Part shown: one piece after another, positions 44,026 to 53,145 of the stretch | How the letters are laid out: every line of letters begins with the position of its first letter | How positions within the stretch are numbered: position 1 is the stretch's first letter | From: Chryseobacterium aureum | GTDB taxonomy: Bacteria > Bacteroidota > Bacteroidia > Flavobacteriales > Weeksellaceae | Direction of reading: 5' to 3' | Length of the DNA: 64,000 bases | Assembly: GCF_003971235.1 (NCBI RefSeq) | Contig: NZ_CP034661.1 | Span: forward strand, 62,001 to 126,000 | Made by a program: the position numbers and the translations under genes | Notes under the pieces: model-generated | The model's input: the letters and a program-made list of their open reading frames with translations, nothing else | The model's database searches: none | Told to the model about the DNA's origin: nothing

Positions 44026-46818
44026 TTAGTTTTTGTAGTTGTATTGGTATTCTTTCAGAGTCACACCGTTCATGTCCACTATTTTTTGTAACCGGTTACT
44101 GGCATCGTACTTGTAAATTACTCTGATTCCGTTCGGCGGAGTAGTCGTGGTGGTTCCTATGAGTGGATCATAGGTGGTGGTGGTGATTTGAAAGTCCTTC
44201 AATGCAGCCGTTTTTCTGAAATTATCCAGTGCTGTAAGGAGCGCCTGTTCATTGGCCGGGTTTTGAGCATCTGCATTCGAGGCATCTACAATAGCCTGAA
44301 TATAGGGGGTTACCTGTGCATATGTTGCTCCTTCTATCCTGGCAATAGGCTGTGTTTTGTCGTATCCATACACAACCGCTGTAGGAACGCCTACAGCAGA
44401 TGTTAATTGCAGGAGATTTCCTTTTTCGTCATAGAGATCAAATTTCATTGTTGTTTTTGTTGTTCCGTCACTCATGTTAGTGGCCAGCACCGAAGTAGGG
44501 AGTGTACTGCCTGCATTGTCATATTTTGTCTGTATTTTAGAAAGTGTTTTACCATCGTTCTTTTCTTCCTGTACAACAGGAACATCCAAAATGCGGGCAT
44601 TGGAAAGATTGGCATATCCTGTTTCCGGATAGGTATAGAATTGCTCTACGGTATTTCCGTCTACCACTTTTTTGGTAGATTCCACGCCAAAATTGAAGGC
44701 ATTGAAATTGGTTTCCGATTTCTCTTCTATACTCTGCCCGTTATCAAAATAACTGGTAGAAGTAACCGATGATTTTTTCAGCCATCCTGGTTTGGAAGTT
44801 AACGTGTTATTGCTCCAAAGTGGATAATCCTGTGCTTCGGGAATTTCTTCAAACGTGTAATTATTCTGCTCAGCAACCAAAAGTTTATTCTGTGCATTAT
44901 ACACTTCTTTTTTGTCCAGTAATCCTCCGCTTGTTAAAGAATAATAAGGCCAGGAATCTGTCGTCTTAGGATAGTCGTCCGGGTTTTTATAGGAATACTT
45001 CACATAACCGTTGTTGTTATCAGCCTCCGTTATTTTCACATTTTTATATAATGGGTAGCTGTCAGCATTTGCATCTAATTCAGGAGAGAATAAAGTGCCT
45101 GATGAAGCCTGGCTGTCTGAAAAACTGTTATACTCAAATCTGGTAGATTTTACAGGAGTGGTTTCCATTTTGCTGTTATAATAATTAATACTGCCTATTC
45201 TTATCCCTTTTCCGGTTACCCTGTTAGGGAAAGGCTGAGCAACATGCTCCATCCCAAATAAATTAGCCTGCCCTCTTCCTCCTGATCCTGTAACTGCTAA
45301 GACGTAATTTCCTGGTGGCAGATCATATTCTCTTACTGAATAATATTGGTAAGAATAGCACTGGCTTCCCCCTACAGCAGATCCGCCACTATAAATCACA
45401 TAATCTACTTTGGGAGGCGTATTGGTATCCCAATATGGCGGAACGGGATAAAACTCATCAACACCAAAGACAATAAATACTTTTTTGGTTGGCGTTGTTC
45501 CTGAAACCGTAAAGGGATAATTGGGTATCGGCTTGGTAGTATTGTACATGATATCCTTGAATGGACTCAGATATTGTAATTCCGGATCTATAAAGCTGTT
45601 TCCGCTCAAAATAGAATTTGCATAGTCTGGCTCATTGCGATCTTTATAATATTGATTCGGCTCAAAATTATATTCTACCACTCCTTTGGCTGGGCTTATT
45701 ATTCTCTTTAAAACTCCGTAAACTGCTTTAGGTAGTGTGGGCAAAGTAGATTGGTCGCATAAATCATGGGGGTTCATTCCCGGAGATTGCGGAGCTGCAG
45801 ACGCACCATATTCAAATTCTGTGGTTTCAGAAACAGATTCATTCTTATCCAGCTTTTTAAGCTTCAGTAAAGTTCTTAGAGGATTTCCCGTATATTCAAA
45901 ACTGTAGCCGGATATGATATGGTTATAATTGTCTTTTAAACTTATTTTCTGAAGCTGATATGGGTCATTCATACTGCCTTCCAAAAAAGAGTCGTATAAA
46001 TAGTCAAACTCAATTTTTCCGAAACCGGGTGAGGTAATTGTTTTTAACTTGCAGGTTTCATAGACGAGCGTGGTGGAATTATTCTTGTATTTTATGTTTT
46101 TCTGATAGGTAAAATTAGCCAGCTCCACATTATTGGCATCTTTAATCTGGGATAAAAAGAAAGCTGATCTATACACTTTTCCTCCCAGGGAATAAACATT
46201 TCTTTCCTGATTGCTTCTGCTGTAATCATTGAAAAAATATTTCATACCATTTGTATCGGTTATGGTAAAGGAATCAAGGATAAGGGTTGCCGTATTACTG
46301 GTGCGGGTATACTCAATCTTTACTTTGTTGGACGAAAGATTGATCAGCTCAAAAGTATTACTGGCAGGATTCCTAACAAATTTGAATTTTCCGGAAACTC
46401 CCGGAAGATTGTAATAGTAAATGTCATCAAAATTATTTTTAACATAATTACCATTGGTTGGATCATCATACATTTCATCAATATCAAGCGTAATGCTCCT
46501 TGAGATCACCCCTCCTGTAAACACGGTCCACCCGGTACCCGTTTGGCTGGCTGGTTCACTCTGTGAAACATTCATAGGGTTGTAAGACAATCCCACATTT
46601 AAGCTCATTCCGCCGTTGTAGGTTGGCAATCCCAATAAAGGAAACGAAATATCCGGAAGCCCTGTTGCATTGGATACAGGAGTATTGGCATAGGTGGCAA
46701 GAGAGGAAACAGACGGTACCGGTCTGGAAGAATCCCCAAAATTCACCTGTTGTTGCTGGGCATATAACTGACCCATACCAGCAATAAGAATGGCCAGTGA
46801 AATGATTGTTTTTTTCAT
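44026..46818 (-). CDS. RHS/YD-repeat companion protein
   Basis: 930 residues. Signal peptide (MKKTIISLAILIAGMGQLYAQ) then VNFGDSSRPVPSVSSLATYAN and PVSNATGLPDISFPL, the start seen in Bacteroidetes proteins encoded next to DUF6443 RHS toxins. The body is beta-rich with scattered YD-like repeats towards the end (LYDEKGNLLQLTSAVGVPTAV, YKYDASNRLQKIVDMNGVTLKEYQY). No RHS core and no toxin tip. It ends 5 bases before the RHS toxin start, so the two may assemble or be exported together. Confidence 0.78.
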   Translation of the reverse strand: MKKTIISLAILIAGMGQLYAQQQQVNFGDSSRPVPSVSSLATYANTPVSNATGLPDISFPLLGLPTYNGGMSLNVGLSYNPMNVSQSEPASQTGTGWTVFTGGVISRSITLDIDEMYDDPTNGNYVKNNFDDIYYYNLPGVSGKFKFVRNPASNTFELINLSSNKVKIEYTRTSNTATLILDSFTITDTNGMKYFFNDYSRSNQERNVYSLGGKVYRSAFFLSQIKDANNVELANFTYQKNIKYKNNSTTLVYETCKLKTITSPGFGKIEFDYLYDSFLEGSMNDPYQLQKISLKDNYNHIISGYSFEYTGNPLRTLLKLKKLDKNESVSETTEFEYGASAAPQSPGMNPHDLCDQSTLPTLPKAVYGVLKRIISPAKGVVEYNFEPNQYYKDRNEPDYANSILSGNSFIDPELQYLSPFKDIMYNTTKPIPNYPFTVSGTTPTKKVFIVFGVDEFYPVPPYWDTNTPPKVDYVIYSGGSAVGGSQCYSYQYYSVREYDLPPGNYVLAVTGSGGRGQANLFGMEHVAQPFPNRVTGKGIRIGSINYYNSKMETTPVKSTRFEYNSFSDSQASSGTLFSPELDANADSYPLYKNVKITEADNNNGYVKYSYKNPDDYPKTTDSWPYYSLTSGGLLDKKEVYNAQNKLLVAEQNNYTFEEIPEAQDYPLWSNNTLTSKPGWLKKSSVTSTSYFDNGQSIEEKSETNFNAFNFGVESTKKVVDGNTVEQFYTYPETGYANLSNARILDVPVVQEEKNDGKTLSKIQTKYDNAGSTLPTSVLATNMSDGTTKTTMKFDLYDEKGNLLQLTSAVGVPTAVVYGYDKTQPIARIEGATYAQVTPYIQAIVDASNADAQNPANEQALLTALDNFRKTAALKDFQITTTTYDPLIGTTTTTPPNGIRVIYKYDASNRLQKIVDMNGVTLKEYQYNYKN

Positions 46819-46828
46819 GATCTTGTGT

Positions 46829-48472
46829 TTATTTCTTGATTAATTTGGCGTTTGCTGTTTTATTATTATCAGTTTTTATCGTCACCAGATAAGCTCCCTG
46901 AATGAGTGCCTGTGTATTGATCTTGGTCACTTTATTCTTTGTTTTAATGCTTTGAAGCTGTCTTCCAGACATATCATACAATAGGATATCCGCGTCTTTA
47001 AAGTCAAAGCCGATTTCTACATAAGCGTAGTCTGAGACAGGGTTTGGATAGATCTTGATATCATACTTTTCAATCAGCTGATCAACCTGTTTGTCGCCCA
47101 GCTTTACAATCTTCCAGTTTTCTTTGCCCAGTTCTTCAGCGCTGGTTCCGGCCAAAACAATGGAACCATCTCTATTGAGTTTTAAATCGGAAAGTCTTTC
47201 CTCTTTCTGTCTGGATTCTCCTTTTACGTGCTTTCTCCACTGTTCATTTCCATTTTGGTCGAGATATAACATCCAAAAGGTTTCATCATCGGTTTGTATT
47301 CTTCCTTCAGCCTGAGTATAACCTCCCAGCAAAATACCTTTAGACTTCTCGCTTCCATCTTCCAGCCTCCCACTTACCACACTCATTCCCATCAGAATGT
47401 CTCTGTTTTTGAAGTTGTAGGATTTCTGCCACTGCTCATCACCTCTTTCATTTAAAGCAATCAGCCATAGATCGGTTCCTTCTTCAATGCCTACTGTTTT
47501 ATTTCCTGATCTTTCCGATCTGGATTCCCCTCCAATGATGAAACCGTTTGAACTTAAAGCCAGGGTTCTGATATGATCATCTCCTTTCCCTCCAAAATTC
47601 TTTTCCCATTCTACTTTTCCTGTTTTATCAAGTTTTACGATCCAGTAGTCGCCTTCGCCGAAGTTTTCAGTTTGTTTCGGGGTGCGGGATACGGGATTCG
47701 AGTTTTGAGCGTTTGCAATGGAACCCGTACCTCGCATCCCGGAATCTTTTTCAGAACCCGAAACACGAACCTCGGAACTCCTGGAGTAAACTCCCAGTAA
47801 TGCTCCACCATCACGAGTTGGAATGATCTTTTCCACTTCGTCTAACCCTTTTCCCCCTAAAATAAGCTGTGAAAGTTCTTTTCCATTCTGATCTAATTTT
47901 GTGATGAAGACATCTTTAGATCCATATCCTTTTGATGAATTTTGTACGTTACCGGCAACAAAGAATCCCAAGTCTGTGGTTTGAATCACTGCCCTTGCTT
48001 CTTCATCGGAAGAACTTCCCAAGGTTTTCTGCCAGAGTTCATCCCCAAATTCATTGATCCTGATCAGCCAGATGTCTGATCCTCCTTTGGATTCTTCTTT
48101 TTTATCCAGTCCTTTTCCGGAATAGGATGTTCCGGCTAGAAGAAATCCGCCATCCTGTGTGGTGACTGTTGCTGACAGATAATCATGATTTTGTCCTGAA
48201 AAATATTTTCCCCAGACTTCTTCTCCCTGCTGATTGAGTTTTACCAAATGGAAATCGTAACCGTTATTCTGCTTTGGGCTATTGGCTTCCTGCAGCTGGC
48301 TTTTAGACTGTATAGAGCTTCCTGTGATTAAATATTGCTGGTCAATGGTTGTAGTGATCTGGCTTAGAAAATCCTGGGTAGAGGATTTGATATCTTTCTG
48401 CCACACTACTTCCTGGGCAGATATAATGAAGACAGTACATAAAGTGAATGCACTGAGATAGAACTTTTTCAT
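46829..48472 (-). CDS. Secreted beta-propeller protein with T9SS sorting domain, repeat-derived insert
   Basis: 547 residues. Signal peptide (MKKFYLSAFTLCTVFIISAQ), about six propeller repeats of the GGFLLAGTSYSGKG .. GGSDIWLIRINEFGDELWQK kind, and a type A T9SS tail (KIYPNPVSDYAYVEIG .. GAYLVTIKT). First gene of the RHS operon. Residues about 229-266 (plus-strand 47675-47785) do not fit the repeat pattern and are encoded by the degenerate CGGGATTCGAG-type DNA otherwise found between genes; the frame is kept. May help display or export the RHS proteins; that is inference from position. Confidence 0.8.
   Translation of the reverse strand: MKKFYLSAFTLCTVFIISAQEVVWQKDIKSSTQDFLSQITTTIDQQYLITGSSIQSKSQLQEANSPKQNNGYDFHLVKLNQQGEEVWGKYFSGQNHDYLSATVTTQDGGFLLAGTSYSGKGLDKKEESKGGSDIWLIRINEFGDELWQKTLGSSSDEEARAVIQTTDLGFFVAGNVQNSSKGYGSKDVFITKLDQNGKELSQLILGGKGLDEVEKIIPTRDGGALLGVYSRSSEVRVSGSEKDSGMRGTGSIANAQNSNPVSRTPKQTENFGEGDYWIVKLDKTGKVEWEKNFGGKGDDHIRTLALSSNGFIIGGESRSERSGNKTVGIEEGTDLWLIALNERGDEQWQKSYNFKNRDILMGMSVVSGRLEDGSEKSKGILLGGYTQAEGRIQTDDETFWMLYLDQNGNEQWRKHVKGESRQKEERLSDLKLNRDGSIVLAGTSAEELGKENWKIVKLGDKQVDQLIEKYDIKIYPNPVSDYAYVEIGFDFKDADILLYDMSGRQLQSIKTKNKVTKINTQALIQGAYLVTIKTDNNKTANAKLIKK
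47675..47785. repeat. CGGGATTCGAG-type repeat inside a coding sequence
   Basis: Holds GGTGCGGGATACGGGATTCG (47681-47700) and, further on, CTCGCATCCCGGAATC and GAACCCGAAACACGAACCTCG, an imperfect inverted arrangement. The 12-mer CGGGATTCGAGT (47692-47703) is shared exactly with the gap at 26449 and 26486. Confidence 0.7.
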
Positions 48473-48678
48473 TCCCTGTTGTTTTCTGAGTTAGTAATTA
48501 GTTGAAACTCCGCAAATTTAACACTTTTTAAGATATGAGAATTAGTAAAATGTGGTATTGTGTAAATCATACTAATAATAATTACTTTTTGTTTATTTAT
48601 GTTTGATTTTGTCTTATTGTTGTGTAAAATTATCTACAAATGGCGACGAATCATGTCGTATTTTTTTATAATATAAAA

Positions 48679-48705
48679 AAGCCCCGAAAATAAATTCCGG
48701 GGCTT
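48679..48705 (-). terminator. Terminator downstream of acs
   Basis: 8-bp GC-rich stem AAGCCCCG / CGGGGCTT with an AT-rich loop and TTTTTTATATT on the minus strand, 25 bases after the acs stop. Confidence 0.85.
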
Positions 48706-48729
48706 CTGCTGGTTAAAAAATGGTGATGT

Positions 48730-50637
48730 TTAGATTCTTTCGTTTTTGATTTCCTCTACAATTTCAGGATTTAATAATGTAGTGATATCTCCAAAATTAC
48801 TGAAGTCTCCTTCTGCAATTTTTCTCAGGATTCTACGCATGATTTTTCCTGAACGTGTTTTGGGAAGCCCTGAAACAAATTGTATTTTATCCAGTTTCGC
48901 GATAGGTCCGATCTGATCTGAAATCAGCTGGTTGATTTCCTTCTTCAGGTTTTCCTTATCGCGTCCTTCGCCGGTTTCTTTAAGCATTACATATCCGTAC
49001 AAAGCATTTCCTTTGATGTCATGAGGATAGCCTACAATTGCGGATTCTGCAACGGCAGGATGCTGGTTGATGCTGTCTTCGATAGGTGCCGTTCCCAGGT
49101 TATGTCCGGAAACAATGATCACATCATCTACACGGCCTGTAATTCTGTAATACCCAACTTCGTCTCTCAAAGCGCCATCACCAGTAAAATATTTCCCTGG
49201 GAATGCTGTGAAATAAGTCTCTTTATATCTTTGGTGGTCTCCCCAGATGGTTCTCGCAATTCCCGGCCATGGAAAACGGATGCAGAGGTTTCCGGTCACC
49301 TGATTTCCGGTAATTTCATTTCGCTTGTCATCCATCAGAACGGGTTGTATACCCGGCAATGGAAGTGTTGCATAAGTAGGTTTTGTAGGGGTTACAAAAG
49401 GAAGCGGCGAAATCATAATTCCCCCTGTTTCTGTCTGCCACCACGTATCTACAATAGGACATTTTTTCTTTCCTACATGATCATTGAACCAATGCCATGC
49501 TTCATCATTAATAGGTTCGCCTACAGAACCTATCACTTTCAGAGAGCTGAGGTCGTGTTTATCTACCCATTCCGCACTTTCTTTTGCTAAAGAACGGATC
49601 GCAGTAGGAGCGGTATAAAACTGGGTGATCTTATGTTTCTCAATCACTTCCCAGAAACGGTCCGGTTCAGGATAAGTAGGGACTCCCTCAAAGATTACGG
49701 TGGTGGCTCCATTCAATAAAGGTCCATAAAGGATGTAAGAGTGTCCTGTAATCCATCCGATATCTGCAGTACACCAGTAAATATCATTTTCTTTGTAATT
49801 GAAGACATTTTTGAAGGTATAAGCTGTGTACACCATATATCCGGCGCAGGTGTGCAGCATTCCTTTAGGTTTTCCCGTAGACCCGGAAGTGTATAAGATG
49901 AAAAGCGGATCTTCAGAATCCATAATTACGGTAACGAAATCCGGAGAAGCTTTCTCATACAGATCCGCCATCCAGTAATCTCTTCCTTCTTTCATGGTAA
50001 TTTGGTTGTGGGTTCTTTTTACAACAAGAACTTTTTCAACAGTGGGCGTTTTTTCCAGGGCATCATCTACTATGGCTTTCAGGTCCAGAACTTTATTTCC
50101 TCTGTAGCTTCCGTCTGAAGTGATGACCATTTTTGCCGCACAGTCATTTACTCTTGAAGCAACTGCGGAAGCAGAGAATCCTGCAAAAATAACAGAATGC
50201 ACAGCTCCCAGTTTTGCGCAGGCAAGCATCGTAACAGCGAGCTCGGGAATCATGGGAAGGTAGATACAGACTCTGTCTCCTTTTTCAATACCCATATCCC
50301 GCAAAACATTGGCGGTCTTGTTCACACGGGTATACAGTTCGTTGTAAGAAATATGCTGTGCTTCTTCCTTAGGATCGTTGGGTTCCCAGATAATAGCTGT
50401 TTTTTCTCCTCGTATGGTAAGATGCCTGTCGATACAGTTTTTGGTGATATTGAGTTTTGCATTTTTGAACCAGGTGATCTTCGCTTCATTCATATCATAC
50501 TTAACCACCTTGCTCCATCTCTGATACCACACAAAGTTTTGATCGGCTACCTTATCCCAGAATTTTTTAGGATTTTTAATAGATTTCTTATAATCTTCAA
50601 AATATTGTGGTAAATCTTCTATTAAGTAATTTCTCAT
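48730..50637 (-). CDS. acs: Acetyl-CoA synthetase (AMP-forming)
   Basis: 635 residues. Activates acetate to acetyl-CoA through acetyl-AMP. N-terminal ACS domain (FWDKVADQNFVWYQRW), P-loop-like FILYTSGSTGKPKG near 256-269, DTWWQTETGG near 398-407, TGDGALRDEVGYYRITGRVDD and the regulatory lysine in KTRSGKIMRRILRKI near 598-612. Length typical. Last gene of a short-chain fatty-acid cluster on this strand. Confidence 0.95.
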   Translation of the reverse strand: MRNYLIEDLPQYFEDYKKSIKNPKKFWDKVADQNFVWYQRWSKVVKYDMNEAKITWFKNAKLNITKNCIDRHLTIRGEKTAIIWEPNDPKEEAQHISYNELYTRVNKTANVLRDMGIEKGDRVCIYLPMIPELAVTMLACAKLGAVHSVIFAGFSASAVASRVNDCAAKMVITSDGSYRGNKVLDLKAIVDDALEKTPTVEKVLVVKRTHNQITMKEGRDYWMADLYEKASPDFVTVIMDSEDPLFILYTSGSTGKPKGMLHTCAGYMVYTAYTFKNVFNYKENDIYWCTADIGWITGHSYILYGPLLNGATTVIFEGVPTYPEPDRFWEVIEKHKITQFYTAPTAIRSLAKESAEWVDKHDLSSLKVIGSVGEPINDEAWHWFNDHVGKKKCPIVDTWWQTETGGIMISPLPFVTPTKPTYATLPLPGIQPVLMDDKRNEITGNQVTGNLCIRFPWPGIARTIWGDHQRYKETYFTAFPGKYFTGDGALRDEVGYYRITGRVDDVIIVSGHNLGTAPIEDSINQHPAVAESAIVGYPHDIKGNALYGYVMLKETGEGRDKENLKKEINQLISDQIGPIAKLDKIQFVSGLPKTRSGKIMRRILRKIAEGDFSNFGDITTLLNPEIVEEIKNERI

Positions 50638-50798
50638 ATCCCTTTGTTTTATTGATTGTATTTTGATACTGTTTATGTTTGAATTTTTAAATCATTACAT
50701 TTTAAAATGATCATGTTATTTAATCTCTTATTCCCTTTAATGGTGTGATTTATTATGAAAAATTAAACAAACATTTAAATTTAAGTTTAATTTCCCGT

Positions 50799-52685
50799 TT
50801 AACTTCTATATTCGCTGATTTTTTCCTGAATTTCATCTATGATTTTCTCATCATCAATGGTGGATGGAATCTGAAAATCTTTTCCGTCCAGCAGTGTCCG
50901 GATGAGTTTTCTTAAAATCTTCCCGGATCTTGTTTTGGGTAACCGTTTGACAACCATTACGTTTTTCAGAAAGGCTACCGCTCCGATTTTGTTGCGAACC
51001 CTCTGAATGATGTCTTTTTCCAGCTCTTCTTCGGAAATAGCTGAGCCGTTCTTCAGAACAACTGTGGCAAAAGGAACCTGTCCTTTTAAATCATCATCAA
51101 TCCCTACCACCGCACATTCTGCAACATCAGGATGTGAAGAAACGATTTCTTCCATTTCAGAAGTGGAAAGTCTGTGCCCTGCTACGTTGATGACATCATC
51201 CACTCTTCCTGTAATGAAAATATAACCGTCTTCATCCTGTATCGCCCCGTCTCCGGAGAAATAGTATCCCTTATATTGAGAAAGGTAACTGCTTTCAAAG
51301 CGTGCATAATCTTTCCATATTCCAAGCATGGCGCCGGGTGGGAGAGGAAGTTTGATCACCAGATAGCCTTCATGGTGAGGATCAAGCTCCAATCCGTTTT
51401 CATCAAAGATTTTAATATTATATCCCGGAATTGGTTTTCCTGCGGATGCTCTTTTAATCTCATAATTTTCTTCATGTGTAAGCAATCCCAGCATTGGCCA
51501 TCCGGATTCTGTCTGCCACCAATGGTCTATTGCCGGAATACCGATATGTTCTGCAAACCAATCCAGGGTAGCCACGTCACATCTTTCACCAGCCAGAAAC
51601 TGTTTTTTGAAATGGGACAGATCGTATTTTTTTACCAGCTCTCCGTTGGGATCTTCTTTTTTAATGGCTCTGATAGCGGTAGGCGCCGTAAACATCACCG
51701 AAACGTTATATTCTGAGATTATCCTCCAGAAAGTTCCGGCATCAGGAGTCATGATGGGTTTTCCTTCAAAAATTATCGTTGTGTTCCTGTTGATTAAGGG
51801 TCCGTACACAGAAAAGCTATGCCCTACAGCCCATCCAAAGTCTGAAGCTGCCCAATAGGTTTCTCCGGGTTCCACACCGTATACATGAGTCATTGAGAAT
51901 TGTAATGCCGTAGCATAGCCTCCGGTATCACGCACAATACCTTTAGGTTTTCCGGTAGTTCCCGAGGTGTAAAGCAGATAAAGCGGATGGGTGGATTCCA
52001 CAGCAATACAGTCTGCCGGAGCAGATTTTTCTATCAATTCTTCATAATCGATAAGCCCGTCAAACATTTCGTCCTGATTATCGACTAGCTTTCTGTTGTA
52101 TACAATGATATTATCTACTTTATCCTGTGCCAGTTCAATTGCTTTTTCCACCAATGGCAGATAAGGAATTCTTTTGGCAATTTCTACACCGGCAGTAGCG
52201 GTGATTAAGACTTTGGGTTTACAGTCGTCAATCCTCACAACAAGCTCATGGGGTGCAAAACCTCCGAAAACCACATTATGAATCACCCCGATTCTTGCAC
52301 AGGCAAGCATCGCAAATAGCGTCTGCGGAATCATGGGCATATAAATGACAGCTGTGTCCCCTTTATTGAGTCCCAGGGCAGCCAGTCCTCCTGCTAACTT
52401 TGCAATTTCTTCTTTTGCCTGATTGAAAGTGTAGGTTTTCTTCTGACGGGTTACAGGAGAATCATAAACAATCGCAATCTGATCCCCAAAACCGTCTTCA
52501 ATGTGTCGGTCAATACACAGATAGCACATATTAAGCCGCCCGTCTGAAAACCATAAAGGATAATCGTTTTCGTCCCGGGAAAGGATTTGTTGGGGAAACT
52601 CGAACCATTTTATTTGTCCGGCCTGTTCTTTCCAGAAATCTTCTTTGTTTTCTATGCTCTGTTTATATAATGTATCTGTTTTCAT
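50799..52685 (-). CDS. Acyl-CoA synthetase of PrpE/ACSS3 type (propionate or acetate)
   Basis: 628 residues from the Met of MKTDTLYKQ. An upstream ATG at 52724 would add 13 residues, but it lies inside an intergenic repeat, so the shorter start is preferred. AMP-forming motifs: YLLYTSGTTGKPKGIVRDTGGYA, where GIVRDxGG is the mark of propionyl-CoA synthetases rather than Acs, HWWQTESGWPML, FSGDGAIQDEDGYIFITGRVDD and KTRSGKILRKLIRTL. Probably activates propionate and perhaps acetate or butyrate. Paired with acs in one cluster. Confidence 0.88.
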   Translation of the reverse strand: MKTDTLYKQSIENKEDFWKEQAGQIKWFEFPQQILSRDENDYPLWFSDGRLNMCYLCIDRHIEDGFGDQIAIVYDSPVTRQKKTYTFNQAKEEIAKLAGGLAALGLNKGDTAVIYMPMIPQTLFAMLACARIGVIHNVVFGGFAPHELVVRIDDCKPKVLITATAGVEIAKRIPYLPLVEKAIELAQDKVDNIIVYNRKLVDNQDEMFDGLIDYEELIEKSAPADCIAVESTHPLYLLYTSGTTGKPKGIVRDTGGYATALQFSMTHVYGVEPGETYWAASDFGWAVGHSFSVYGPLINRNTTIIFEGKPIMTPDAGTFWRIISEYNVSVMFTAPTAIRAIKKEDPNGELVKKYDLSHFKKQFLAGERCDVATLDWFAEHIGIPAIDHWWQTESGWPMLGLLTHEENYEIKRASAGKPIPGYNIKIFDENGLELDPHHEGYLVIKLPLPPGAMLGIWKDYARFESSYLSQYKGYYFSGDGAIQDEDGYIFITGRVDDVINVAGHRLSTSEMEEIVSSHPDVAECAVVGIDDDLKGQVPFATVVLKNGSAISEEELEKDIIQRVRNKIGAVAFLKNVMVVKRLPKTRSGKILRKLIRTLLDGKDFQIPSTIDDEKIIDEIQEKISEYRS

Positions 52686-52721
52686 GTCAATTCCAAGGTC
52701 AATAGTTGTGTTTAGGGTCTG

Positions 52722-52760
52722 CATGTCATTGCGGTCCGAATGCGAAGCAATCTCTTAATG
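52722..52760. repeat. GTCATTGCG/GAAGCAATCTC intergenic repeat
   Basis: TGTCATTGCGGTCCGAATGCGAAGCAATCTC between the acyl-CoA synthetase and the response regulator. It resembles the widely scattered TGTCATTGCGAG..GAAGCAATCTC repeats of many bacteria and is related in style to the GAATCTC repeats at 25790 and 58552. Confidence 0.5.
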
Positions 52761-52776
52761 GTTTCATCTTACCATG

Positions 52777-53136
52777 TTAAAACATCTCCTCAATCTGATG
52801 CATCAGTTTCTTGATAGAGTAGGGTTTTGTGACATAAGCATCTGCTCCCATTTCCAGGCCTTTTTCAATATCTCTGGGATTGTTTTTGGCACTCAGAAAG
52901 ATCACTTTAGTATCCTTTAGCCTTTGGTCTTGTTTAATGAGGTCCAAAGTGCTGTACCCATCAAGATTGGGCATCATAATATCCAGAAGGATTACGTCCG
53001 GAACCATAGTTTTCAGAAATTCAATAACTTCTGTTCCGTCACGGGCAATATAGACATCGTATCCGCTTTTCTTAAAACTGTATTCCAGTGACATTAGTAT
53101 TTTATGTTCGTCATCCGCAATGATTATCTTTCTCAT
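52777..53136 (-). CDS. Single-domain response regulator (REC only)
   Basis: 119 residues, a receiver domain and nothing else. Phosphorylation site D52 in DVILLDIMMPNLDG, acidic pair D8-D9 (IADDEHK), the switch Ser in IFLSAKNNP and the conserved Lys in YVTKPYS. It starts 9 bases after the stop of the symporter-kinase, its presumed partner. Unlike CrbR of Vibrio and Pseudomonas it has no DNA-binding domain, so output must go through another protein. Confidence 0.88.
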   Translation of the reverse strand: MRKIIIADDEHKILMSLEYSFKKSGYDVYIARDGTEVIEFLKTMVPDVILLDIMMPNLDGYSTLDLIKQDQRLKDTKVIFLSAKNNPRDIEKGLEMGADAYVTKPYSIKKLMHQIEEMF

Positions 53137-53145
53137 AAGAAGGTT

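Noticed and set aside
49021..51716. Long plus-strand open frames opposite the two acyl-CoA synthetases (49021-49590, 51174-51716)
   Set aside because: They are antisense to highly conserved enzyme genes and have Cys/Phe-rich compositions typical of shadow frames.
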